A stretch of DNA of 64,000 nucleotides from Rhynchopus euleeides (Eukaryota > Euglenozoa > Diplonemea > Diplonemida > Diplonemidae). Shown one piece after another: positions 19,102-29,173 of the stretch. Below the pieces are notes generated by a model. It had not been told where the DNA came from and ran no database searches. It was given only the letters and a program-made list of their open reading frames with translations. Numbering within the stretch: position 1 is the stretch's first letter; each line of letters opens with the position of its first letter. Both the position numbers and the translations under genes were made by a program. The stretch covers positions 558,001 through 622,000 of the forward strand of contig OY723271.1 in NCBI GenBank assembly GCA_963210315.1. Direction: 5' to 3'.

Positions 19102-19478
19102 CCTGGGACCCCCCGTGTTTAAGTCCCCCCCCCCCCCCCCCCTTGGAGACGATTTTCGGCCGGGGGTGACTTAAACACGGGGGGCGGACCTAAACGCAGG
19201 GGGCTTGAACACGGGGGTGGCACGGTGGAGACCAAGAAGACCTCTTCCGCTTCCGTCGTAGGGGGGTGATTCTGGTCCGGATGGACTTTTGGCACCCCCC
19301 TTTTTCGACTCTGACAGCACCTGGAGGGCACCAGGTGGCCTCGCGGCCACTTGATGACCCTCCAGACCGGCCCACCCCCGTGTTTAGGTCCACCTGTGTT
19401 TAGTCCCCTGCCAGACCCCCAGGGGGGGACTTAAACACGGGGGTAAGGGAGGGGGACTTATACACGGGGGGTCCCAGG
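19102..19478. mobile_element. 377-bp MITE with CCTGGGACCCCCCGTGTTTA ends
   Basis: TA (19100-19101) and TA (19479-19480) flank ends CCTGGGACCCCCCGTG and CACGGGGGGTCCCAGG. Motifs of the type GACTTAAACACGGGGG recur inside, at about 19168, 19384 and 19430. No ORF. Confidence 0.85.
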
Positions 19479-20265
19479 TATGGGTGATATCTTATCCGGC
19501 TTTGGGCCGTGCCCAGATTGAGCCAAGCTCTACTAGAAGAGTGTCTGATCTACTTGGGGAGAACATAATCGAGGCGCTTCTCTCTTCCGTGCGCAGTTGC
19601 AGCACCGAGTAGTCTGCAATAATACGAGACGAAGGGTGCTGTCCTCTCTGCGGCGACATCTGGTCGAGAACTCCGAGGAGAGGGTAGACGGACACTGGCT
19701 ATCGGTGGCGACATCACGGGGTAGTAGAGCGAGCGCATGGCGACATCTCTGCGAACACTCTCTCTGGTTCAGCACTGCTGCGAAGCACAACAGTTGCTCT
19801 TGCAGCCGTCTGAGACAGACTTCCTGCGAGTGATTGAGGAAATAACCCCTTTTCGGGTGTTTTCCCACGGTCTCAAAGGGAAAATAGGCACTGAACAGAG
19901 GCAAAAACCGCCTTGCCCATTCAGTGGCTTCATTCTCAGTCTTTTTGGCCGAACTTTTTTTTTCGTCGATGCAATTTGACTCGCTCTTTCCAATAACGCC
20001 ATCTTCGGATGACTTTTTGGGGAGCCCCGGCACCCAAAAATTTTTGGTTTCGAAAATATGCCGTTTTTTCACCCTCAAATTCACTGTTTGTTGGCCGTGC
20101 GAAAAAAGAGTCATTTTTTTCGGGGCCAAAAAATGGCCATCGTGGAATCTTTCAGTCAAACGCGTTCATTTACGGCCAGGGTCGGGCAGAAAAACGAAAA
20201 TTGAAGCAACTTGGTGTCCAAGGAGAAAAATCGGCCAAAATGGCCCAAAATAGCCTTGGGACTTA

Positions 20266-22026
20266 CAGGGGGGGGTCAAATAAACGTACTTAGTTGAATA
20301 GTAGTACTTAGCCGAATAGTAGTACTTATTTTTTTGGGGCTCTGGGGCACGTTGGGCCGTTGAATAGTAGTACTTACTTTTCACCCTTTTTTTTTGGGGA
20401 AATTTTTCGTTTTTTTTGAGATTTTCTTTTTGGAGACACACAAATCTGCAAACTTTGGGGCAAGGAATGGGGACAACGGGGTCTATTGGTGCCACTTAGG
20501 GGAACCAGGGTGCACGGGGTCCGTAGAGGGGGGAAGTGACCTACGCTCAAAGATATGTCGTGACGAAGGGAATCGGGGCATCCCCCCTCAGACACATACG
20601 GACGGGAAACCAGCGAACCCGCAAACTCCTGCGGTCCAGAGGCATCAGAACCACTGCTGAAGACCGCAAACCCGGAAACCCGCAAACTCCTGGGGTCCAG
20701 AGGCGTCAAAATCACTGCTGAAGAGCGGCGCGCATTAAACGACTCCTCATCTACGGCGTCCGCAGTCCCTACCACCAACGAGAAGATGTGGACGGATGGC
20801 CCCAGACACACCTCACCATAGATGTAGCCTTCGAGGACCAGCTGAGCCCACCCCCCACCCCCCGCAGCCCCCTTCCCTGACGTTGTTTGACATTCTCTCC
20901 TGTTGTGCAGCACTGATCAACACACGCCCGCAAACCCGCAATCCAACTGCCCAGATTTCACCATCCACCAACAGAGCCAATAGCTTCGGCTGGTGTCCGA
21001 CATAATGATGACGTCCGATGCTTTCATGTGCCTCCTGCTGATGGAATGCCTCCTGTTCAAGATATTCGAGGATGGGCCACCGCCATGCGCTCCCCGGTCT
21101 TCCTTCAACCAACTGGCCCGGGCCAGGGCACGCTGGTAGCCGAGCGCTTGCGGGATATGGGGTACGTGCTGAAGGTGTCGGGTGAGGAGGACGGGTTCGT
21201 GAAGAGCTCCCTTTGTCCGGACCTCACCTTCGCACCAAGCACAGAAACATCCCCTGAGGCTGGTGGTGCGGACCTTGAACCTGGGTTGGACGGGAAGGCA
21301 AAAGAGAGCACAGAGAAGCAGTCCACCCAAAAGAAAGTTGTGTCTCAGCCAACCCAACAGTCAAGCATCTTGGCATGGGCGAAGCCGGTTCGTGTGAACT
21401 CTCTCACACAGACACAGCCTTCCCAGTCCTCCCAGTCCTCCGAAAAGAAGCGCGCAGCGTCCCCGACCACCCAGACTCCCAACAAACACCGCAGGCTCTG
21501 CAAAGGGTGTAGGAAGCCTGGGCACAACATGCAGACTTGCCCCAGCAAGCCCAAGAACTTGAAGAAGAAGTAAGTTGGGGCGTGCTGGTTGTGGCTTGTC
21601 TTTTTCACATCTTTTTTTAAGCATCAACGCACCAACCAACCACCGACAGTGAAGCTGACAGCTCTGATGAACTGTGTATGCTTTCACTAACTCAACAAGA
21701 ATGTCAACCAGGGGGGGGGGGGGGGCAATACAAATCAAAACGGTACGAAACCAAATGAGGGGCGAGTGGTAGGACGAGAACAGAGCGGATACTCGACCGG
21801 AAGGCAGAAGAAGTGAGAGACGGACGACAGCAGTGGCCAGCGCGCCCCTGGTGGACCAAACAGCCCCGCAGAGCCCCTGCAAACAGCGTTTTTAGGAAAA
21901 GTTGAATAGACGTACTTAGTACGTCTATTCGCTCGCAAACTATTTATTAATTTTCTGGCGAGGTCGATTTAGGCCCGCGCGTTCGCCGAATAGTAGTACT
22001 AAGTACGTTTATTTGACCCCCCCCTG
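20266..22026. mobile_element. TA-flanked DNA transposon with zinc-knuckle ORF
   Basis: 1761 bp between TA (20264-20265) and TA (22027-22028). Ends are CAGGGGGGGTCAAATAAACG and its complement, with subterminal repeats of GAATAGTAGTACTTA. It interrupts the piggyBac-like right terminus exactly. A roughly 60-bp tandem duplication lies at 20615-20725. Confidence 0.85.
21028..21573 (+). CDS. Zinc-knuckle protein of the TA transposon (possible transposase C-terminus)
   Basis: 181 residues. The C-terminus is a CCHC knuckle, CKGCRKPGHNMQTC (C-x2-C-x4-H-x4-C), followed by Lys-rich residues. A Ser/Gln-rich linker precedes it, and the N-terminus (AERLRDMGYVLKVSGEEDG) looks globular. MULE-type and some other transposases end in such a knuckle, so this may be the tail of a decayed transposase. 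No catalytic domain is found upstream. Confidence 0.45.
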   Translation: MPPADGMPPVQDIRGWATAMRSPVFLQPTGPGQGTLVAERLRDMGYVLKVSGEEDGFVKSSLCPDLTFAPSTETSPEAGGADLEPGLDGKAKESTEKQSTQKKVVSQPTQQSSILAWAKPVRVNSLTQTQPSQSSQSSEKKRAASPTTQTPNKHRRLCKGCRKPGHNMQTCPSKPKNLKKK

Positions 22027-22110
22027 TAAAGGGTTAAATGTTTTAAATGTTTTAAATTAAAACGCGTTTTAAATTAATTTAAAACGGAGTTTAAAACGGG
22101 GGTTAAAACA

Positions 22111-23524
22111 GGGCGTTTCTGTGGTGTTTTCACACCAAAAAAAATTTTTTTCGGCCAAAAAAAATTTTCCATGCCCCCTGAGGCCCCCCAGCTCATATTC
22201 TGGGTGATTATTCCTGCATTCCTGTCACAGCGGACACATTATTGGTGGAAAATAGGTGGCACTGACGTTGTGGTGAGGGTTGCATCAATCGCACCGGCAT
22301 CAGTTGGCACACCCCCTCCGTTGTTCTCAGGAATAATGCAGTTTGACATCAGCATATTTCTGGAGTGTCGAATCTTCATCTTGCATCACTCGATGTGCAC
22401 CCTTTTGAGCTGAATCCATGATACAAAGTCGCAGGTTGAAGGCCGGATCACCATGATGGGGATGGCAATGGACCCAGCGAACTCCACCAGCTCCTTCGAC
22501 AGTCCTGGAAGCACCTTCTGGAAAAGTTACACAGTTCCAGTTGCCACCTGGAGCCTACCTTTGGCCTGCCCCTCTTTGAGAGGAGCATATCTGTATTCCC
22601 TTTACTCTCCTATGGACGCCCGACTTCTCTGATCGAGAGAAGCCTACAAAAGGCGTAACCATCCTCGTCATCTATTCTTTGCCTCCAACTTTCACTTTTG
22701 CAGAACGGATCCCGACGAACTCCAAACAGGAAGTGCAGCCAGCTTCATCACGGCTGTGTTCAACAAGACAGCCAGGTGATGTTGTTGCTGTCAGAACGAT
22801 GGTTGCAGCACTCGGCTGCGCCCCACCTGGGGTTGCTCTGGCTGTTTCCAAGCTAGTGTTTGGGACAATTATTGATCACCTAGCCATTCTCTCGGCACCC
22901 TAATGATCGTGGGTAGGCAGCAGGAACCTGCACTCTGGGGGGACATCATCGATGAGTTTCTTTGAAGAAACCGGCGGCTACCGCTGGAGTTAAGGTCCGA
23001 AGGGGTCAGTACCACGGGCGCCACACCGCTCGTGTTGGGGCATCGGGTTTCGGTGAAGGCGGGGGCGCTGAGAAAGCGAAATGTACGGAACAAGCAATGA
23101 TCAACCATACACCAGCAAGTCAAACAGGCACCACCGTTGGATCGTTCGTGCACCCGAGTCTGTACTGTACCATCCTGAATCTTTTCTGGGTGATTGTCAA
23201 CGATGAGGGCATGAGCTTGCGTCAGGGTGAGCAGAGGAACGGGTTGAGGCCAGGGTGAATGGAGAGTGAAAAGTAGCCCACTTCACCAGGAGGCGAATTT
23301 TCGCAGAAAGCCCTGCCACACAGCTGTGTTTGCCTGATCATGCTCAAAAGGCCTGCAATAGGCTATTTCACACAGGGAATTTGTTCACCCATTTGGGACC
23401 CCCAGGGAGCCTCAAAATTGGATTTTTTTGCCGAAGATGGCCTCAGATGGCCCAAAACGACCAATTTTGGGTTCCAGAAAAAAAAATCGAAAAGTCTCCC
23501 CCTATATTTTGCAGGGGTTTTTGC
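22111..23524. other. Core of the outer element, no intact gene
   Basis: A roughly 1.4-kb segment between TTTAAAAC-rich blocks. Short frames on both strands are interrupted by stops and match nothing I recognise; it may hold a decayed transposase. Confidence 0.4.
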
Positions 23525-23559
23525 CGTTTTAAACCCCGTTTTAAACCCCATTTTAAATA

Positions 23560-23904
23560 CCGTATACGTAAATATTATGGAACGTAAATATTATGGAACG
23601 GGCCCATTTTTGGCCGGTCCGTTCCATAATATTTACGTTCCATAATATTTACAGGGCCAGTTGGGGACTCGGTGGTGAGGACGGCTTGCGTCAGGAATCG
23701 CGCGAAAAGTGCACGAGTAGGTCCCGTCAGGGACTCTGTATGCCGTCCGATCACCTGGTCCAAGTCCCCGAGTCGCAGAAAGCCCTGTAAATATTATGGA
23801 ACGAAAAAAATCTGGAACGCCAACCCACCAGCGTTCCAAAATATTTACGTTCCATAATATTTACGTTCCATAATATTTACGTTCCAAAATATTTACGTAT
23901 ACGG
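23560..23904. mobile_element. MITE with CCGTATACGTAAATATT ends, copy 2
   Basis: 345 bp between TA (23558-23559) and TA (23905-23906). The centre is the reverse complement of that in 14926-15260, differing at only a few bases. It lies inside the TTTAAAAC-rich right block of the outer element. Confidence 0.9.
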
Positions 23905-23950
23905 TAATTTAAAACGGCGTTTTAAACTTTAAAACGTTTAAAACGTTTAA

Positions 23951-26150
23951 ACATACATCGGGCGTTATTGCGTTACCAGTAACGGTAATACCGTTATTTT
24001 TTCGGTAAAATAACTTACCGTTAATAACGTTCCAGAACGGCCGAATAACGTTATCCGAAAATCGGTAACGTTATTTTTCCGCGTTATACCGTTATCGATA
24101 ACGGTAATACCGTTATTACCGTTATCAGGAACGGTAATAACGTTATCGGTAACGTTATTACCGTTATTACCGTTATCGGTAACGGTAATACCGTTATCAG
24201 TAACGGTAATAACGTTATCGGTAACGTTATTACCGTTATTACCGGTAATACCGCGTTATTTTCGGTATTTTTGGGCAACTTCTATAGGGGGACCCTTTTC
24301 GAATTTTTTTTCGGGGTGGCCAGAATGGGCTGTTTTAGGCTATTTGAGGCCATTTTCGAGCAAATTTTTGGGTTTAGAGCCACGCAAAGGGTCTAAAATG
24401 GGCATGCCAATCTCAAAAAATGCTCAAAATTCCGAGAGATTTCAGATTTTTCGAATTTTTTGACCGAGAAAATTCTGACCCCAAAATGTGGTCCTTGTGG
24501 TCTGGAACTGTCCGTTGTCGAAGGAATTGGTGAAAAAATCGTGATTTTTGGCCTCTGGATCACCCATGCCGTCCCAAAAATCAAGCAAAAGAGGTTTGGT
24601 AGGTGCATTTTTGGGTGAACATGAGCCATTGTGCCAACCTGCTTGATTTCACCCGAAAATTGGAATCCGTTGAATATGGTTTCTGATGAAAATGTGAAAA
24701 TTTTCGACCTTCTTCGCAGTTTTTGCCACTTCCTTGCCCCATCTTTCCCACCCAAAATCGAAGTACCGTGAATGGTGTTGTTGAAAGGTCCAAATTGCGT
24801 TGGTTGTGCGTAGTTCTGCCGAAATCGTGCACACGTTGTGCATAGTGCATGTGTAACGCCATTTGCGACCAAAATGTAAATTTCCTGCACCCGAGCGTTG
24901 ACGCTTCCACACACCCTTACAAACCCACTTGCCTGATGAAGGGGGTGGTGTGTAGAGCACGTTTGGCAGGGCTGAATGACACTTTCCGCGCGAAGGTCGT
25001 GTGCGTAATTAAAAAACGGTCCGAGGGCCGGAGGCCCGAGGCCTTTTTTTACCTGCACGAGGGTGCAATTGAGGCCGATACGGGGTGCAGATGATGGTTT
25101 CTTGCACAACCCAGTCATGTTTTGCACATCACGACGAACTCGGAAATTCCTCATATTTGCACTCCAGGTCTCATATTTGCACTGGTGCAAATATGGGACC
25201 TGGAGTGCGTGCAAATAGTGACTGGGGGGTGCAAGAAAGTTCAAATTGTGTAGTTCCTGCGTACTTCGTGCGTAGCCCGAGCGTACTTTGGGTAGTTCGT
25301 GCGTATATTGTGCGAAGCGTCTTTGACAGCACCAGTAACGGACTTTTGGAACGTAACTATTTTAGAACGGACCGGGAAAAAATGGGCACGTCGCTACTTC
25401 GCGCTACTTCGTCGCTCGTAACGAGTAAAAATATCAGGTGGTTTATACACCGCCAATGTGAGGTGTGCGGGTGTATTCCTGAAGGATTCACTTCTGCGTC
25501 CACACTGAGTGATTTTGGAGTGATTTTCACTCCAAATTTCACTCCAGGAACATTGGATGCTGCAAGGTTGCAGGGGTTTCTGCAGTATTTGCCTTGAAAA
25601 AGCCAAAAAACATGATTTTTTCACGAAACTCGACATGTCCGTGTATCCGTCAGGTGGACCACCGGGTGGGGAGAGATCCGGTGTGAGGCACTTGGGTCCG
25701 TCCAGGTGGGCAGGGGGAACCTGGGGGCGGGGGGCCTCAAAACCCGTCTACCAGTGCCGCTTCTAATCTCGTCGGTCTTGTCCCAACCACCACCAGCCAG
25801 CCCAGTGTCCGTGCGTTATTATCCAAAAAATGGTCCCAGGGGGGTATTCTGGAGCCATCTCCACCAAAAACTACACCATCCGCCCGCAAAATTGTCCGAA
25901 TAACGCAAGTTTTCATGAAAATAACGGAAAAATAACGCGTTATTTTAGGAGAAAACGTTTTCCAATTTTTTGACATCACGGAGTGGCCCCCTGGAGTGAT
26001 ATTTTACCCAAGAAAATTCTTTTAGGGGGGGTAGGGACCCGAGTTTCGGGTCAGATTCACCGGGAAATGCTGCCTTTTTTGGGGTCAAAAAATAACGCAA
26101 AAATAACGTTATTACCGTTACTGGTAACGGAATAACGCCCAATGTATGTT
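23951..26150. mobile_element. Inverted-repeat element made of CGTTATTACCG motifs
   Basis: ACATACATCGGGCGTTATT at the left is mirrored at 26132-26150. Arrays of CGTTATTACCGTTATCGGTA and its complement fill 23985-24260, with shorter relatives at 25895-25945 and 26090-26135. The interior has no supported ORF but contains a solo VIPER-type A repeat at 24895-25016. Exact ends and target duplication are unclear because the flanks are themselves repetitive. Confidence 0.55.
24895..25016 (-). repeat. Solo diverged A repeat of a VIPER-like element
   Basis: CGTTGACGCTTCCACACAC, GCCTGATGAAGGGGGTGG, TGTAGAGCACGTTTGGCAG and a later CTTTCCGC follow the order of the A repeat at 2492-2626 and 6939-7073 with substitutions and a gap. 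No B block or coding part is nearby. It is probably a recombination remnant of a related family. Confidence 0.7.
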
Positions 26151-26219
26151 TAAAATGTTTAAAACTCGGTTTCTAACAACACTGCCTACCCCCCCCCCCC
26201 TCTCTTCGCTTTTCTCCTC

Positions 26220-28964
26220 TCACCCCCCTGCCGCCAGGAACCCTCCCTGCTGAGGCACCGCCGCCGCATCGTCCCTTTTTGGAACTCGCTTCTCATTGGC
26301 TGCACCACCACCACCACCACCGCTACCCCCACCCCGCCACCACGCCTGTGCCGCAGAATACTGATAAAGGTCAATAGGCTCCCACTCCCCCGCCGGCGCC
26401 TCGCTACCACACCCCGGACAGCACAACGGAGGCATATCCCCTGGAGGAGCAAGCGCGCAGTAATCAAGCGGTGCCCCATCGGGACCCATCGCAAGCATCG
26501 CCCTACTGCACGATGGGCAGGCCCGGAGCACGTCGTGCCTCCGCCGCCTCCTCGAAGCGCCCACAGCACACGCCACGGCACGCGAGGCTGCACGCGCCTT
26601 TGCCAGAAGCACGCCGCGGGGCCGCGCCACCCCACACCCACCCCCAAGGTTATACTGCAGCAGAGCCCTGCGCGGCCCCCTCCTCTGGGGCGACGACCCA
26701 GCCCGGTTGCACGCCGCCTCGGCCGCCGCCCGAGCATACCCCTCTGTGACGCACACCGGGGTGAACCCGCTATGCGAGATATCACAGGAGGCGCAGTACA
26801 CCACATCCCCGTCAGAAGGGGAACCTCCTACCCCACCCTGGCCCCACCCAGGCTCGCTTCCCGAGGGGATGTCGGGGCACCTCGCAGGCACGGCAGGGAG
26901 GACGGGGTCCCCGTCGGCCCCGCCGCCGGCATTGCACCTCACCTTCCCGCAGAGGTTGCACCGGATCTGGTGGGGGTGGCGGGAGGACGGGGGGGGCGCG
27001 GCGGCGCAGCGCACCCCGCCCCTCCGGGGAGCAGCCCCGCTCTTCCCCCTCCCCGCCACGGCGAGCCTGTCGCGGATTAGGTTTGACGCCGTGATCATCG
27101 ATCTCGCGAGTAGGTCGATGTACCCCCGAGCTTTCCGTTGCTTCTGGTTGTGCTCCGATCCGCGAATCCCCTGGTGTGGCGGAGAAGCAGTCTTTGCCCC
27201 TTGGAGAGGGGCGGCAGGAACAGGCTTGGGAAACCCCTCAGGCAGCGGCCCCCCAGACACCCCGAGGTATGCCCTGAGGAAGGCCATTGCCTGCAGAGGG
27301 GTGTAGTGGGTTTTGAAAAAATCCTCGTCGCACCGCGACAGCTCCGCACGGAGCTCCGCATAGTCGAAATCCGCAGAGGCGCGGGCCTGCACCCCCGCCG
27401 CCGCGGCACCCCCCCTCCCCTGGCTGAGGTGCACCCCAGAGCGGACCGCGTCCTGCGCCCTCCGGAGGCTGATCTGCCGGTTGCTCCGCCTCTCCTCGTC
27501 CGCCTTCACCTCATCGGACACCCGCATCCCCTTCCAGTTCGCCCCACGCGACTTCCCTGGGGGGGTCTCCGGCACAACCAGGGCTGTCACAACACCGCCA
27601 CCGCCGGATGTGACGGAGATACCCCCCACCGGAGGAGAATCCACAGAACCCCGAGGAATGTCCAGACCAGGCGGGCGGGGTATGTTGGGGGTGCAGGCCA
27701 TTCCACCCCCTTCTGCTGCACCGCACGGGGCACCCCCCTGTGCGGGCGAGGCGGAGGTGAGAGGGGCGGCCGTGGCACTCCCAATCAACCCCTGGCTGCT
27801 GCGGCCCCGGGCCGCGGGGCTGTCGTGGGGTGGGGGCGGCGGGGCGGGGCGGAGCGCGAAAATGCTCTGCTCCAGGGTGGAGCAGGAGGCTTCCATGTCA
27901 TGCAGGCCAGCACCCTGCTGTGCCACATCCGCCTGGGTTAGATAGACGCTCCGGGGCACGCCCTGCCCACCTCCACCACCCCCCTCCGCAGTAGCAGCGC
28001 AGTAGCTTATATACAACGCCTTGCATTTCCTCTCGTACGACTCCTGCCTCCTTAAATCCACAGCCTCCGTCGACAGCACCGCATGCCTCGCCCGCCGGTC
28101 CTGCTCAAGCCTATCCCCCATTGTGTCAAACGGCGTTGTGCGGAGTGGGTGTCCCATCAACACCCCTTCCCCGATCTGCCTCCTGAGGGAGGGATCCGAC
28201 CAGATCTTCTCCTCATACATCGAGAAGAGCGTCTCCTGGAGGAAGGAGGGAGTGATGTAGCCGCAGGGGTCCACGTCGTGCTGCAGGATGAGGGTTTCGA
28301 GCTTTGTGGAGAAGACAGCCGCAGGATCGGATGGGGAGTGGGGGAGTGCCCCTGCGAGGTTCTTCTGGGCGTAGTGTATCATCCCATCCTGGAAGGTGTC
28401 AAACGAAGCTCTCCCGCGGGCCTCCGTCACCTGGAGGATCAAGGTGGTGAACTCTTCAGAGCGGAGCTCCATGCGCCTCCCCCGCGCAGCGAGGGAGCAT
28501 GTCAGCAGCGCGAACATCCGCCGCAGGGAGTATGACGTGAACTCCCCCCCCACGGAGAGAACCGCAGAGATCGCATCGCCTGCATGGGCATAGGCCTTTC
28601 CCGTTATTTTATACGCCTCGAAAAGAGACTCGGCGAGGTCGTATCGTTCTTCCATATCCGGCAGGTCGTCAAGATCGGCAGGGCGTGGGGTTGCCGCTGA
28701 AGGAGGCGCTGCGGATAGCGCCCCGAGCGGCGCAAGCGAGTTTGCCGCTGCTGGGGGAGCGGTGGCTGTGGCGGCGGCGGCAGGGGGTCCGCCGAGCAGG
28801 CATTTCGCCGACGGGTTGGGTAGAGCCTCCCCGCCCCGGGACTGCCTCGGTAGCGCGGTGGGTGAGATGGAGATGGAGCCAACAGGCATGTCGGAAACAT
28901 CGAAGAGACACCAGCTGCGGCGGCGCTGCCTGGTCTGCCGGCGGATGGTTGGGATGGGGTCCAT
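26220..28964 (-). CDS. Large protein with four CxxC zinc half-sites, unknown function
   Basis: 914 residues. The N-terminus is Ala/Pro-rich, then a helical region at about 100-300 (DMEERYDLAESLFEAYKITG, HYAQKNLAGALPHS, FLQETLFSMYEEKIW). The middle is Gly/Pro-rich and probably disordered. The last 300 residues carry CNLC, CASC, CPSC and CPGC pairs spaced as zinc-ribbon half-sites, with Gly runs nearby. No catalytic motif is seen. The long uninterrupted frame and conserved-looking blocks argue for a real gene. The minus strand just upstream of the ATG is pyrimidine-rich (CCCTCCCCCTCCCCCC). Confidence 0.65.
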   Translation of the reverse strand: MDPIPTIRRQTRQRRRSWCLFDVSDMPVGSISISPTALPRQSRGGEALPNPSAKCLLGGPPAAAATATAPPAAANSLAPLGALSAAPPSAATPRPADLDDLPDMEERYDLAESLFEAYKITGKAYAHAGDAISAVLSVGGEFTSYSLRRMFALLTCSLAARGRRMELRSEEFTTLILQVTEARGRASFDTFQDGMIHYAQKNLAGALPHSPSDPAAVFSTKLETLILQHDVDPCGYITPSFLQETLFSMYEEKIWSDPSLRRQIGEGVLMGHPLRTTPFDTMGDRLEQDRRARHAVLSTEAVDLRRQESYERKCKALYISYCAATAEGGGGGGQGVPRSVYLTQADVAQQGAGLHDMEASCSTLEQSIFALRPAPPPPPHDSPAARGRSSQGLIGSATAAPLTSASPAQGGAPCGAAEGGGMACTPNIPRPPGLDIPRGSVDSPPVGGISVTSGGGGVVTALVVPETPPGKSRGANWKGMRVSDEVKADEERRSNRQISLRRAQDAVRSGVHLSQGRGGAAAAGVQARASADFDYAELRAELSRCDEDFFKTHYTPLQAMAFLRAYLGVSGGPLPEGFPKPVPAAPLQGAKTASPPHQGIRGSEHNQKQRKARGYIDLLARSMITASNLIRDRLAVAGRGKSGAAPRRGGVRCAAAPPPSSRHPHQIRCNLCGKVRCNAGGGADGDPVLPAVPARCPDIPSGSEPGWGQGGVGGSPSDGDVVYCASCDISHSGFTPVCVTEGYARAAAEAACNRAGSSPQRRGPRRALLQYNLGGGCGVARPRGVLLAKARAASRAVACAVGASRRRRRHDVLRACPSCSRAMLAMGPDGAPLDYCALAPPGDMPPLCCPGCGSEAPAGEWEPIDLYQYSAAQAWWRGGGSGGGGGGAANEKRVPKRDDAAAVPQQGGFLAAGG

Positions 28965-29173
28965 GGTTGGGGGGGAGGGGGAGGGAACCTGCCAGTTTTT
29001 GGGTGCTGGCCCTCCACTGTGACGCAGCGATGTTGCAACAACACGGGGGGGGGGGGGGTGGATGAGGGGGGGCGCATGGGTGGTGGGTGGTGGGGAGGTG
29101 CGAAGAAAATTCCTTTTTTTTGTTGTCTCGTGAAACCCCTCGCTACTGGAGACGGCACACCCCCCCCCCCCTA
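28965..29173. other. 5' flank of the 26220-28964 gene and C-tract target
   Basis: A G run at about 29045-29058 is poly-C on the coding strand. The stretch ends with about 12 C and the TA (29172-29173) used as a transposon target. Confidence 0.5.

Larger units (their letters stand above)
18677..22033. mobile_element. piggyBac-like element, TTAA duplication, split by a nested insertion
   Basis: TTAA (18673-18676) then CCCTTTAAGTCCCAAGG; after removal of the nested 20266-22026 element and one TA, the right end reads CCTTGGGACTTAAAGGG then TTAA (22034-22037), a perfect 17-bp inverted repeat. A 20-bp perfect palindrome (18691-18710, core CGCAATATATTGCG) lies just inside the left end, as in Looper-type piggyBacs. 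The unsplit element is about 1.6 kb with no recognisable transposase, so it is non-autonomous. A second nested element lies at 19102-19478. Confidence 0.85.
18626..26186. mobile_element. Outer TA element with TTTAAAAC-rich ends, heavily invaded
   Basis: TGTTGTTAG at 18633-18641 is mirrored by CTAACAACA at 26173-26181, and both sides continue inward into TTTAAAAC-type repeats (18648-18672, 22036-22110, 23525-23950, 26150-26168). TA at 18624-18625 and 26187-26188 flanks the whole. The left junction TA received the 14699-18623 element. Inside are the piggyBac-like element, the second CCGTATACG MITE and a CGTTATT-repeat element. The overall boundaries are inferred from these matches. Confidence 0.55.

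Noticed and set aside
24393-25244. 283-codon minus-strand frame
   Set aside because: It overlaps the solo A repeat and repeat-rich DNA and shows no domain or consistent composition.
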